Shown: positions 1-13,000 of the stretch, one piece after another | Layout: each line of letters begins with the position of its first letter | How positions within the stretch are numbered: position 1 is the stretch's first letter | DNA from: Cordia subcordata | Taxonomy: Eukaryota > Streptophyta > Magnoliopsida > Boraginales > Cordiaceae | NCBI GenBank assembly: GCA_028554755.1 | Contig: JAPTOF010000006.1 | Span: 3,962,501 to 4,026,500, forward strand | Reading direction: 5' to 3' | DNA: 64,000 bases | Program-made: the position numbers and the translations under genes | Notes under the pieces: generated by a model | What the model was told of the DNA's origin: nothing | The model's database searches: none | The model's input: the letters and a program-made list of their open reading frames with translations, nothing else

Positions 1-40
1 ATATTTGCGTTTTGTGCTCCTCCATACTATCCATATAGTA

Positions 41-740
41 TTATTGACTAATGGTATGAAGTTGAGCAGTTTCATGTACACTGTGCATCGGTATGGCACA
101 CGAAGGTCCCCCTGCACCAGCTAACGGCCCCTCACATTCCGCATTAACGTTCGCAGTGTTTTCATTACCATTGAAGAAGTCATCATCGTCGTACCAGACA
201 TCATTCTCGTTTAGGGCCATGTCCTCATCTTCTTCGTCAGGTTCAGACGGAAATGTGTCCATGTTCAAGTCCACCCTCACATTATGAGATGGCCTCGCTA
301 TGTCACTCCCAGCAACGTAATGTGATGGTTCACCATTCAAGTCGGGAACAGTGCAACCACACTGGAAAATCACTGTTTCGTTGCGGGATGTACACGTCGT
401 CAGCCTTTACTTCGACAATAACATGAGCATTATTCATGTTATTATCATTATATGCTATTCGAAACACGTCCATCAAATCATCATCGTTGTTGATTGCCGC
501 CTCGCTAAAATATGGATACAGCAACTATACGACCCCCGATTGAAAACGATGAGATAGCTCTACCTTGTCGATGCTATAACGCAAATTAAGCTTCTCATAG
601 ACACTATAAACAAATTCATTGTATGATGTTTCATGTGTTATTTTGATTTTACGAACAGGTTTCGTAGTTTTATATTTGATACCGTACTGGCCATTCATTT
701 TTTCTCCGCCATAATATAAAAGAACAGAGACTGTATTCAT
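41..740 (-). pseudogene. Broken N-terminal part of a Mutator-like transposase gene
   Basis: Read on the minus strand, the start at 740 encodes MNTVSVLLYYGGEKMNG, followed by a region resembling the ubiquitin-like N-terminal module of plant MULE transposases. The frame runs into an in-frame TAG at 525-527 and continues open with NNDDDLMDVF, as in the acidic segment that follows this module. Near 330-373 the similarity moves to another frame (MIFQCGCTVPDLNGE), which indicates a frameshift. An acidic stretch (SEPDEEDEDMALNEND) follows, then a stop at 41. No DDE catalytic core is present in the window; it would lie further left. One stop plus one shift suggests a dead copy. The family call rests on the YYGG start and the acidic DDD segment only, so it is moderate. 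Confidence 0.45.
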
Positions 741-888
741 ATTTTCTTACTGACTAAAATTTGGGCGATTTGAAAATTAAGGATACTAGGTGGATTATAT
801 ATGGGTTATAAGAAATTTGGATCTTTGGTGTTGGACCTTCCGAAAATGAAAGAGCGGGGATTAAATAGAAGTTCAAGCCATAAATATT

Positions 889-1088
889 CGGTAAGTGACT
901 TACCGGTCAAGGAGAATAATAGCACAAACGAATGGTAAGTCACTTACCGTTCAAAGGAAAATAACGATAAGTGACTTACCGTTCTCCTGACAGCGTGGCA
1001 GATGGTAAGTGACTTACCGTTTTCTCGATAGATGCTCTGACACGTGAGAGAACGGTAAGTCACCTACCGAAACGGTAGATGACTTACC
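889..1088. repeat. Six copies of a 15-bp dyad motif GGTAAGTSACTTACC
   Basis: Near-perfect palindromes occur at about 890-904, 934-948, 966-980, 1004-1018, 1054-1068 and 1074-1088. The centre base is G or C and the arms are GGTAAGT and ACTTACC, with one or two mismatches in copies 3, 5 and 6. They lie just upstream of the MULE-like fragment (minus strand) and may be its promoter or part of a terminal repeat. The function is unknown. Confidence 0.85.
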
Positions 1089-1392
1089 GAAAAGGGTATT
1101 TTTGCGATAATTTTTTAAAAGTAGGGTAAAAATAAAAAATACCTGTATCTATTACTGTTATATTTTGTTTCCATTATATATGGTTTGAGTTGCATTATAT
1201 TTTTGGATAAATTGTTATGGACCTCTCTATAACTTTTTTTTAAAAAAATTATAATCTTCTTATAGTCACTAAAAATAAATATACGACTGAAAAGATTATT
1301 ATTTTTAGCATATCATTAACTAAAATAACAAATTGATATTTGTATTATATGAGGTTCAATGCATTTTACAAAGGATGTGTGCTTATTTTCAG

Positions 1393-2408
1393 CAGGGGTG
1401 GCTCAAGACATAAGAAGGCTTGAAGCCAAAATTTAATATGAGGCCTTTTTTATATTTTTTTAGTTGTCATGTTTAAATTAGTACGAATTACAAAAAAAAA
1501 TAAATATACCTGTAAGAATATAAATTTAAAGCTAATATAAAAATATTCTAATGTTAGAAAATGCAGCTTAATAGTATTAAAATTTGATTATGAAAGAGAT
1601 CACTTCTTAAATGTTATCGAACAAAATGTTAATACTTTTCAACCAAAAAAAAAAAAAAGAAATTATTTGCCTGGTTGTAGGGGAGAAATATGATAAAGGC
1701 TAAAATAGAGTATAATTAAAAAGAAGTTTGCAAATAACTATAATATAATGAAGAATTTTCAAAATTAAACATAAGTAGCGTTTTATGGAGAAAGAAGGAA
1801 ATAAACATTGTTATCGAAGAAGAAAATTTTGATAGAGTTAAGGGCTCGTGTGGATTGACTTTTTTCAAAAGCATTTTTTTAATAGCATTTCAAAAATAGC
1901 TATTTTTTAGAAGCTGAAAATTTTGGCTTCTAAAAAAAACTATATTTGAACTTTTTTAATGTTTTAGCTTTTTTAGAAACCAAATTAAATAGTTATTACA
2001 AATTTAATGTAATTTTTTCAGGGAAAAAATTACTTTTTCCTTAAAAAAAAAAGTCAATCCAAACAGACCCTAAATCTAATGAGAAAATAAATAATGTGGG
2101 AGTTAGTGAAGGTTAAAAATTAAAATAATTATAATTAACAAAAAACAACAGTTAATAATTTAGTATTAGAAATGATATTTATTATTTAGAGAGGATTGGA
2201 AAGAAAAAAGGTTTTATGAAAAATGTAATAATGTGATTGTAGTTCACTAATCATGCACAATAAAAATGATAAGATTTATTAGATACTATATGTTAGGGCC
2301 TTGACTAGTCATATTCGCTAATTACTATTTTGTTCTAAACTTTTGGGGTCTAAAAAGTTTAGGCCTTAAAGTGATGTCTTTAGTTGTTTTGCTCTTGAGT
2401 CACCCTTG
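1393..2408. mobile_element. Non-autonomous hAT-type DNA transposon, 1016 bp
   Basis: The left end reads CAGGGGTGGCTCAAGAC and the inverted right end reads CAAGGGTGACTCAAGAG, 14 of 17 matching. The element is flanked on both sides by the 8-bp direct repeat ATTTTCAG (1385-1392 and 2409-2416). A CA(G/A)GGG terminus with an 8-bp target duplication is the hAT signature. The interior has no transposase reading frame and is mostly AT-rich. It contains a nested MITE at 1842-2070. The perfect target duplication suggests a fairly young insertion or a well-preserved site. Confidence 0.85.
1842..2070. mobile_element. Tourist-like MITE nested in the hAT element
   Basis: Terminal inverted repeats: the left end starts GGGCTCGTGTGGATTGAC and the right end, inverted, starts GGGTCTGTTTGGATTGAC. 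TAA flanks both sides (1839-1841 and 2071-2073). A 3-bp TAA target and GGG(C/T)CTGTTTGG ends fit PIF/Harbinger (Tourist) MITEs. This is the best-preserved member of a family seen repeatedly in the window. Confidence 0.8.
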
Positions 2409-4626
2409 ATTTTCAGTTAACCAACTGTTAAAGTTGACCATTTTTTAGACAGAGAGATGCATATGCCTATTTTAAGTGATTATAGATGGATTACAAAGAG
2501 ATTTTTGCACCAAAAGCAAAAAATTGGTGCATTTTTAAATGTCAGAGGTCAGGATCAATTTACCCTATATTTTTAATTTTCGTTATTTGGTCTTATAGCT
2601 TGATTCTTGAAATATTCTAGTTGCATTATTGTAATAGATGTCAAAAAGGGACGCTGAGGAATTTGTCATAAGGTCAAACATGACCACTAGGATACTATTT
2701 TCTTAATCTACGATTATGACATTCGAAATGTTCGTAATATATTAATGTTCTTATGTTCATGATATATTACTTATCAAATTATTAACTTTATTTTCGTTCT
2801 ATGGTTGTTAAATGTGAAAATAATTTATTCTTAGAAAGATCATTTTCACAAAATTACATTCAAAATTTATATTTCAAAAAATTACTGACAAAAATATTCT
2901 TTTTTAGTTCTATTGTTAAAAATAATATGTTTTTAAAACAAAATTAACGGAGATCACTGTTACCCTCATAATAAAGTTATTTAGATATTCATAATGTAGA
3001 ACAGAAAGATTATTTTGTAACTATACTCAATATATCGCTTCGAAATCTCTCATAATTCCAATGTTACATCTATTATATATATTGTTTCCTTTCAAGTACC
3101 CTAAGACCAACTTTAACATGGCATTCTTTAATCTATTATTAATTTGTATATTAATTTATTATTATACATTATTAATTTTAAGTTGATATTTAATTGTCCA
3201 ACAATTAAAGTTTAAGAGGATATTCATTTCTAAATTCACAAAATTTTATATTTATATTTATCTTTTGTTGTTAAAAGAACTTTGATCCTCTAAAAGTTAA
3301 AAATAGGATATCCGAATAACGAGGGCCCCTCAATGATCTATAGTGTGACATAGCAAGAGAATGTTGCCCGTGTTATGTCAATCAAAGACTTTCATATAAT
3401 CAAGTCAGAAAATATTTACTAAAGTTTATTTATATAAAGAGAGAGAAGAGAGAAAATTTTATTTATTTTGAAGTATTTTTGGAAACCTAAAGAGTTATCT
3501 TGATTCTCGTGCACTTGGACAACTTATAAAGCTTTTGTGGTAACACGTGTTGGATGTAAAAATTGCAAAGAATGTATGCCAGGTCGGGTTCAATCCCCCA
3601 TCACAATTAAAACTCACTAAGTACTTAAAATTTGCTGCTAAAACAATTAAATTTAACGTCTGTTATTACAAAAATAAATCATCCGACATAGAAGTGTAGG
3701 AATTAGGATATGAAAACGTTAGTTGGTGTTATTATTTTAGTATTTTGATAGACATATACAGTTGTTGCCCCCGGGCCCCCCGGGGTGGGGGGCTGGAGGA
3801 CACAGAGAGAGTACTTAGGTGGGCCACTAACCAAATAAATCTTTATATTAGATAGAATATTTGGATATATCTAATGATATATTTTATTACCATAAAAATA
3901 GAATATTTACAACGAGACATTGGTGACATCTAATGAAGTATTTCATTACCGTAAAAAAAAAAAAACAAAAAAAAAAGGAAACGATTTTATGAAGTTGGTG
4001 GCTGTTAAAAGTTTGGTGGTCAATTTGGGAAATTGTAAGTTGAGATTCTTTGTGTCAATTGTCAACTCAATTAAAACATTTTATTTTTGGTGGCTAAGAA
4101 CAAGCATATTGGAATATTACTATTTGTGAATCTATTATTATTATTACTCTTTGTAGAACGCATTGCGTATTCGATTAGTTAAATTAATAATCTCTTTTTT
4201 CTTAATCTGCTGAAAGTTATGAAGAATTTTATTTACTAATGCGTTAAATGTATTCTTAATGTCACTTAATTTTTGATTTATAGTACGCGCACTTTTAAGT
4301 TGACTCAATTATTTGTAAATATTAATGCAACTAACATATTAATAGAGAAAGCAACTATTTGTAAATTTAATAATATCATGACTGTTCTCATCTCTCTCTC
4401 TCTAAAATGAAATTAATTCAGACTAAAATGATACTAGTGTTTTTACATCTCTTGCTTTATATGGATTGTGAAAGAGAGAAGAAATGGACATTTTTTTCCA
4501 AAAAACAAAAGCAAATCAAGACAATGATGCTATTATAACATGTGCATTAGATGAGAGACCAAAAGATAGCCAACTAAGTTTACTAACGTGGCACCTCAAA
4601 TATAAGTTTGACAGAAAAAAAGTGTT

Positions 4627-4651
4627 ATATATATATATATATATATATATA
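4627..4651. repeat. (TA)n microsatellite
   Basis: An uninterrupted TA dinucleotide run of about 25 bp in AT-rich intergenic DNA. Confidence 0.9.
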
Positions 4652-5289
4652 ATTGGATTACTTCAATACTATGGTATTCAGTTTGCATTTGCTTTGACTC
4701 CGGGCCTAACACAAGAAAAAGTAAAACAAAAAGGTTACCATAGTGTCTTTAAATGATTAAGAAGCAAAATTTTATTCATGCATATCAAATCAAATGATTT
4801 AGTTTGGGAGAAAATTAAAATGAAGAAAAAGAAAATGCATGGTCAAATTAATTTATTTGTGATATAAATGAATAAAATTTTATCTCCTGTTAATTACTAG
4901 AGATACTAATAACAAAGAAAGAACCAGAATTCATATATCAAAGGAAATGAAATAGATAAACCTTTCTCGTGGCTTCTAGTTTGCATAGTATAATGATGAT
5001 CCATCGAAAAATAGGAATTGCAAAAGCCCACGCTTCCCGATATTAATTGTTTACTCAATTTGATAATGATTGAGGAGTTTATTATTGATAAAATTCCTCT
5101 AATACTCAACTTATGGTTGGACATGCCTTTTTTTTTTCAACATAAGGATTTATTTGGTCTAATAGTAAAATTTTAATTGTTAAACTATATAGTTTTTTAG
5201 CTTTTAAAGTTACGTAAATTTGCTTTTTTAAGTATTCAAAAGTTTGGACAAATATACATTAAGTAAGCATTTGAATTTTTCAAGGAAAA

Positions 5290-5432
5290 TTGTCTATTTC
5301 GGTAATAAATATTTTGATTGACTTAAGAAAAAAACCAAGATTTAAAAAAAAAATTTAAACTTCTCAAAGTATTTTTTCCTCTCAAAAAATTAACAACTAA
5401 CCCTTTTGTAATAATCCAATCCAAACGGACCT
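5290..5432. mobile_element. Degraded copy of the Tourist-like MITE family
   Basis: The right end, CAATCCAAACGGACC at about 5417-5432, matches the family terminus. The interior has the usual A/T runs and a GATTGACTT motif. The left end is not clear, so the start is approximate. Confidence 0.4.
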
Positions 5433-5851
5433 TTGTTAGCTTAAAACAATAAAGATTTAGATGATTCTAAAAAGCTATCATAACATAAATTATGTTTCAT
5501 TTGCAGCATATATTAATTACTGCAAACTAATTATAATGCGAAAACTAAGTATAACGACCAGGATTATTATTTTTCAGAAAGTATCCACTTTATGAGTCCT
5601 GCTAGTTAAACTGATTTTCTTTTTCGGACCCCCCCCCCCCCAAAAAAAAAGAAATGAAATTAAAAGAAAACTGATAGTCTTTGGTTGTTGGCAAACTCGA
5701 AGCCACCTCCCCACGTGGAATAACACCAAGAAATTGAGTGTGCTTTTAACAAGTCACCAGATTACATACCAACCTCTTGACAAGCGAGAGATAAAAATTT
5801 CAAACACCTTTTTTTTTTTTTAATTTTCTTTACTTCATAGCTATCCCTTGA

Positions 5852-6010
5852 GGCCCTGTTTGGAAAAATACTCTTTCTTTTTTCCTTTTTTTTTTGGGTA
5901 ATAATCAGTTGGATTGAATTTTACTATAAATTAAAACTTTGAAACAGAAGTTCAATTTTAATTTTAAAAAAAAATTCAATTTTTTAAAAATTACTTAGAA
6001 AAGTTTTAAA
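5852..6010. mobile_element. Left half of a Tourist-like MITE
   Basis: The segment starts GAGGCCCTGTTTGG, the family terminus, followed by long T-runs and GTTGGATTGAATT. No right terminus is recognised. Confidence 0.35.
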
Positions 6011-6971
6011 AATATATATTTGCTTTTGTTTTTGTGAAGAAAATAGACAAGGACTACTCACCAATGGGACCCGCATACCCGAACAAAAGCATAGCACTGA
6101 AAGGTACGAGCTGTGTCTAAACTGGTGGCTCAAAGTCGCACATTGTTATCTGCTATCAGGGAAAAAAAAAAAAAAACTACAACGTTATCCCATTACAGTT
6201 TATTAATTAATAACTTATGATCGTTAAATTTTAATTATATATTGTAAAATTAAGATCAAACCCTTTTCCAAATAAAAAGCACCTTTTCTTTACAAAATGT
6301 AATTTCCAAAATAATTTATAATATTGTAAGAAAATTTAACAATTTTAATATAACTACATTAATTGTCCATAATATTTAAAGTTTATTCATAATATTTTAA
6401 CTAGCGTTACGAACAGCAGTATGGGGCTTCTGTAAGTCTTATGATGACATTTGTCATCAAGATTACTGAGGGATATTGAGTTGACTAGTCGAGGCTATAA
6501 TAAATGTGGCCCGTCCTTCTGGAATTTTCTGAAATATTTAGCATCACGTTCTTAAAAACAAATAACAAATTGGATTATTAAAGCCAATAAATTATTCTGT
6601 GAAATTAATGCATTATCAGGCCTTAAACATTTTATTGCACTACCATATCATTAATAGCTAAAGCATGCACGCAGAGTATGGCATGCCATGAACTAAAATT
6701 TGATCTCCACCCAATTACAACTGATCTTTCACTAAATTCATATTTGTCAAACAATCAAATATTATCTTATAAAAGTACGTCTATATCATAAGTAACATTC
6801 CAGTCTCATATTTTATTATATTCTCTATTTTTCCGATTCAAAATCTATTGTTGAAGCTAGATTCCATATTTGTATTTTTTTTTAATTTATCGGAGGCTAT
6901 TATGAGGATGTAGCTTTCAGTAATATTACCGAGATAGATTTTATTAACTAAGAATTTCCTACACTGTTAAA

Positions 6972-7020
6972 ATCAATTTATAGGAACAAACACAAACTTA
7001 ATCAATTTATAGGAACAAAC
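6972..7020. repeat. Short tandem duplication, period 29 bp
   Basis: The 20-mer at 6972-6991 recurs at 7001-7020 (ATCAATTTATAGGAACAAAC). Confidence 0.85.
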
Positions 7021-9586
7021 TTAAGAACAATATCTTTTGTCCTTGGGCTAAAATTAAAGTCTTCATATAAGCTATACACATTACCACCTTGGATTTTAAA
7101 CCAACACGATGACTTGGCCTTTTGTAAGCGCATGGATGGGCTGGATCTCATAGGCCTCAACGGTCTTATTTAGTCTTCTCTTCTTTTAAGCTGTAAAAAA
7201 GTAAAGGGACCACAACTCACAAGCCCATTCTACCATAGAAAAAATCTAATGAATCTATGTAACAACAAAATCATTCAAAATTTTGCCCTATCAACTTCTG
7301 ATGGTAGGATAGTGGCTTATGAAAAATCAAAGTTTTTGGGTTTGGGGGAGTATGGTGGCAAGGCTGAAAAGTCCCCCCAACAATCAACTGCAGGCAACAC
7401 GAAATTTGGGGCACGCACCGAAGGATGGTTATTTTCTGGATGGAGGGGGTGCGTATGTTTATATTCAATGACCCCAATTTATGAGCAAGTTTTTGTACCA
7501 CGTGAACACTTTTAGAGGACAGTAAGAGGGTTCATAACAATTTATCCTTATGAAAAATAATAGTTCTAAGCAATAGAAAATAACTTAAGAAATAATGGTT
7601 TCAAAAGTTTTTGCTAAATCAAATGCTTGGAATGAGTATGAAATTCCTATTCTAGCATACCAAATGCCCCATGATTCGAAAAGTCACATTAAATTAGTAT
7701 TTTTCTTCTTTTGTTTAGAAAAACAGTAGATCTACTATTTCGGTTGTAGTCTTCACCAATTCTTCAAAATGGTTTAATATGTTCTTCTATTTTACTTTGT
7801 AAAGCCATTTTACTCGCCTTTAAACTCTAAATATCTTCTTACTTTTTATTCTTAAGACAGTCAACTTTCATTAACTAAATATTTGAGACTGAGTTCTCAT
7901 AAAGTGGTCAAATAGTATTATACTTGCCTTGCCAAATTGGCAACAAGGCTTCTCCCAAACGACTTGTTCTAGAGGCCATAGCAATCATTCCTCAATCGCT
8001 ATTACGTCAGTCTGACCACAAAAATCACATGATCTATACTCATTTTGTCAGGCCTTTTTGTATATTATTGAAAGGTAGTTATGTTAGTTAATATACAAGC
8101 AACTTTTCACAAGTAGCAGAAAGAAACAATATGTGTCTCTCTTGAATCAATTGCCAAGGCTTCGAGACGTTTGCTTAGAATAAAGATTTACATGGACCAC
8201 ACAAAGTTGATGAGTGTGAACAATATTGTTGTACGGCAGGGGAACAAGGGGGACATTTTCTAGATTTGATCCTACATTTTGCTTGCTTGAGAAACTTATA
8301 TCAAAGCGTGGATAGCGTAAAGTGAAAATGTCGCGTGAAAATTCACAATTTCATGTAAAGAGAAGATATTGTCCACTTGTGTGAAAATGTTAGAAGATTC
8401 TATACAAGCCTAGGATATAAAAGTTTAATTTGCTTTGTTTCACTTAATATTAATTGATATTGAAAACTATATTGTATCTAATTTTCGTATTTTTAAACTT
8501 GTCATATTATTCCTTATGCTTTTTAGAAGGTGGCGTATAATTTCTCACAATAACGTTTTTCATCCAAAATAAACTTATTATACATTATATGCGCCTTTTT
8601 TTTCATTCATGAGTATTAAAATTTGCAATATGTGATGCAGTTTCACATGCATACTTTTATTTTTAGCTAATAATGTTTAGATAATAATAAAAAAAAGTGG
8701 CAATTTTGTCGCCTTGTAAAGACGTACAAGGGAATAATATTGTATATTTCAAAAACACAGGGAGTTAATCAACTAATTAAATAAATCATAGGGTAATTAA
8801 GGAACTAAACAAATTATATGGGATAATGTGTCACCTTTTGAAAAGTACAAAAAGCTACTGTGATAAGTTTTAAAATATAACAACATGCATTTTACCCAAT
8901 AACATTATATTAAGTACGCAACTATAAAATTTTATAAATTAGTCTTTAAAACTTGTAATTTATTCATACGAACGATAAAGAAAACTCGTAATGAAAGGAG
9001 AAATTAAGAATGAAATATTTGGCGTGTGTATATATGTGGAAGTTAGGATTTTATTTTTATCGGTTGATGAATTATGAGTTTCGTTAAGCACCTTTTAAAG
9101 CGTGGTTAATGACTAATTTATCACTACCATGATTATATTCTTAAGCAATACGTGAGGATATTGGATTCTCTTTTCTTCGGCATCAATCTTCTGTTTGGTG
9201 CTTTTCTTCTCTGGCTTGCTAATTCTCTCCATGATATTAGAGATTTTTTATTGTAAAACATTTTAAAATTGAATTTTTTTTTCCGTTGCAAATGTTTTGT
9301 GATTCTCGATTGACTTATAATATGTGTGGAGCATAATGCTATCTTAGAATTTATAACTTTAAAATAGATCCAACATAATTTAGTCTCGCCTATTTAAAGT
9401 AAATTTTTCGTCATAAAAAATAATGAGTTGTAACTTTGGAATAGATCCAGCATAATATAGCCTTACATATTTAGAAAAAATTTTAGTCCTAAAAAATAAT
9501 GAATGAAAATAGTTCATGTGTTAGTTGAGTAGTAGTAACCTTGTCAAACCTCGAGCTCAAGCCCCTAGGCCTGCAAGCAAGAACCT

Positions 9587-9654
9587 AGACCCCTTGGTTT
9601 GTGAGTATGAGAAAGTGGTTAGACCCCTTGGTCTGTGAGTATGAGAAAGTGGTG
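9587..9654. repeat. Tandem duplication, period 34 bp
   Basis: Two adjacent copies of a unit starting AGACCCCTTGGT and ending AGAAAGTGGT, nearly identical. They lie just upstream of the motifs CAATGTGGGACATTACAGG and CTTCACTCCCC (9770-9800), which resemble wording often found in LTR sequences. I did not find matching LTRs. Confidence 0.85.
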
Positions 9655-9959
9655 TAACATATCGAATAATTACTTGAGTCTTCCAATCAACTTGTCCAAA
9701 ATGATTAACTTAAATTATTAATTATTCCCACATTACCACTTATAAACAAGTTACAAATCATCTCATAAATCAATGTGGGACATTACAGGCTTCACTCCCC
9801 TAAGGAGGAGAATACAACTTCAACTTCTATGGAAACCCACTTGTTCGAAGGGCTTTTTCCTTCTTTTCGACCAAATAAAAATTAATTTTAAGTCTAAAGT
9901 GATTGCTAAATAGTTTAACTCAAAGCAGAAAAGACAAAGAAAATGCTTATAGTGAAGAA

Positions 9960-10010
9960 CCGAAGACCAATGGGAAAAGACTAACCGAAGACCAATGGGG
10001 AAAAGACTAA
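9960..10010. repeat. Tandem duplication, period about 25 bp
   Basis: The unit CCGAAGACCAATGGG followed by AAAAGACTAA occurs twice in a row; the second copy has one extra G. Confidence 0.85.
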
Positions 10011-13000
10011 TGCAATGATGTGCCTTAATTTGAGATATGAAACCATTACCCCATTACTTCAAGTCTCTATTGCTTCTCAGTTAATATAACACGGTATTCA
10101 CCATGGAGCATAAAGGCCAATATTAATTTTTGCTATTACCATGGAAACAATTAAACCTGCTACATCAATGGTACATGGTTTAACTTTCAAAATTTTCTCC
10201 CTTTAATGCGTAATGATAGTTCCTATACTAAAACAAAGTTTAATAAAAAGGGCCCTAATAAAATCTGCGTATGGACGATAACTCATCGTAATTAAAAATT
10301 TCAAATTTAGCTTGAAGTTTTACTTTTGTTCATTACAAATATTATTTGGTCTTTAATCGATTTAGAATTGCATGTATCAGTGTGTGTGACTACTTCACAA
10401 TATTTATCACTTTAAAATAAATCAAACGCGATTACATTTAGAGTAAATTTTTCGATATTAAAATGAAAAAGGAGAAAAAAAAATTAAGAATTCGGACTGA
10501 AGTGACCAACCACTTCCCTGAAAGCAAACGTACCTAAAATTGTACCGCTAAGACTATGTCTTGTAAAATGTTAATTCAACATTAACATGCATACTAATTA
10601 TGAAGCTCGTTTTCTGGTTATAGTTATTGCTTGTGTTAAAGAATAATTATGAGAATTAAAGAGCTTTAATTATGTGAGATTCTTATGACCACACTTTTCT
10701 GAACAAGTAGCTGGAGGGTCTCTCTACCTGCTTTGAATGTCACTAAATGACTGTACTTGCTCTAATCTCTGTTTCTGCTTCATATCTTTAATCTCATCAT
10801 CATAGTGTTTATGTTGCCGTTGGGGAAATCTTCAATTCTTTTTCTTTTTTCTAAAAAAAATAAAAAATCTTTTTTTTACATGCATTATTATAGCCACAAA
10901 TATTCAGACCAATACCAGAACGTGGCACATCAAACATCCAATACTATTTCTAGTGGTGTTAAAATTTCTAGAAGGGTCGACTTTACTATTATGCATGTTA
11001 TAAATATTTCATCTCCTTTAATATCAAATCAAAACTATGACCCTACTCAATGTTGTTGGTGAAGGCAAGGAAATCTTGCCATGTTAGTGGGATCTCGGGT
11101 TTTGGCCTAATTTTTAGATCTTTAAAGTTGAAAAAGTTGAATAATCCGATGTTCTGAATTGGAACCTTTTAAAATTTTTTTTGAAAAACTGTTTTTATGC
11201 ATATAATAAATTAATTTTTTCTTTTTTTAAAAATATTACTATATAGTTTTAAAATTTTAATATTACTATCAGAATAGTTAAAAACTAAACTCCTAAAATA
11301 ACAAACCTAACAATCAATAATTTTTATTTATCAACCGTATTTTTAACCAAATTTCTATTACTAAAAGCTTAACAATTAACAATTGAAATCTAACAGGTAG
11401 GCCAAATAGAGCCTCACATGGCTTTCAGTGAGTGAGGATCCTTTTGTAATGCCTTAATGTCATAAGCAAAATACACCAATTGTAAATTATCCACTTTATG
11501 TGATTATAACTATATTAATAATATAATTTATATTTATTAAATCTTACTTATAATATCGTACCCTTGGGAATGAAAGGTAGGAAGGCGCAGTAGTAAGTCT
11601 TTAACAAGCTTCATCTGACATAAATCATCTGCAATTAATGGATCTCTTCACCTTAGAAACAAAGTATAAAGAGTGTCCCAACCGCTATAGGATATGGCAT
11701 TAATGAGCTTGTATATATATGATAAAATAATGGCACAAATCGACTGCAGTATTGCCATGAAAATAAGTTTGCTTGATTGCACGAAGAGTTCTTGACAATG
11801 TTCAAACTAATGAAATATCGAAAATATGTAATGGCACATGCTAACACTAAAAATAATTATTTAACTTGTAAAGCAAACAATTTTGATGTCCATTTTAACG
11901 CAAATTATACTATAAGAATGAAGAAATTGTTGTTATTAAAACGTCACTTGCATCAAGAATGTGTAACTTATAGCATCGGATATTCAGACTTCACTTGAAA
12001 CAAAGTATAATATGCTATTTATATCAATGAAATTATTAATTAAAAGCCATAAGATAAACGATCTGAATAACATTAATGAGTCATACTCACTAAAATCCGA
12101 AAGTTTTTATGTGGTCGTGTATGAAACCATATGTAGATTATCTCTATTCATTGTATTTCTCGGTTTTCTTAACTTTTTTTTTTTCGTTCGTTTTCAATTA
12201 TTTTTAGTGATATGAATTGCCAGCATTTTAATTTCTAATCGCTCCTAAATACTAATATCTAGGAGATGATTTAAATCTCAAGGCAAGACATACTACTCCT
12301 ATCTACTTGTTGGCATTTTCTCTTTTGGTGGTCAAACTATGACGTTTCATAAAGTTTAAACTCGACCAAAATTTAAATCAAGAAAATGAAAGGATTTGGA
12401 GGAGAAGAAATTTTGAGCGCAGCCAAAATACTTGTCCATTTAAGCGTACGGCAAAATGCACGGCGCAATAGGTGGACCGGTGAACGGGGATTAAGTGGAC
12501 CCCGATTTCTTCTTTGGCGGGTAAATCACTTCTAAAACGAGCTTTTCGTTTCTAATTCCAGCTTTTAATAGTGTAATCTTCTCTTATGCTGAAAAAGTGG
12601 TAAGCATTATTGAAGCAACTTAATCGAGTGAGGAGAAAAAGAGAGTATGGACTGGAGGCAGCATAGAACGTTGTGCTTAGTGGATACTAGCAAATTATGG
12701 AAAATCTTTATCTTTTCTCTCTTTTTTCTTTTAATGTACGTGGAGATAAAATCAATATCCTCAAATACTTAGCGTTGTAATATCTCACACCTTTTTCTCT
12801 TTCTCTATAACAAGTCGCAGCAACACTGATAATATCTTTAGAATTTTCCATACTTCTATTAATATATTCAAACGTATGAAATTGGCGGCTGATTAGGAAG
12901 TTTACTTTTAGTATTAGGTTTAGTTGAAAAGAAATGTATATTTTAGCTGAACGCCATTCAAACTACAAAAGAAAAGCTAATAAGCAAGTTGAGCTTAATT

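Noticed and set aside
3540..3605. Possible SINE with B-box-like GGTCGGGTTCAATCCCCC
   Set aside because: Only the B-box-like string is suggestive; no A box, tail or target duplication seen.
3768..3795. GC-rich palindrome CCCCGGGCCCCCCGGGG
   Set aside because: Striking in AT-rich DNA, but short and possibly a low-complexity or sequencing artefact; no function supported.
7249..7515. Overlapping open frames on both strands in intergenic DNA
   Set aside because: Slightly higher GC, but no recognisable motif, no splice structure and no start context.
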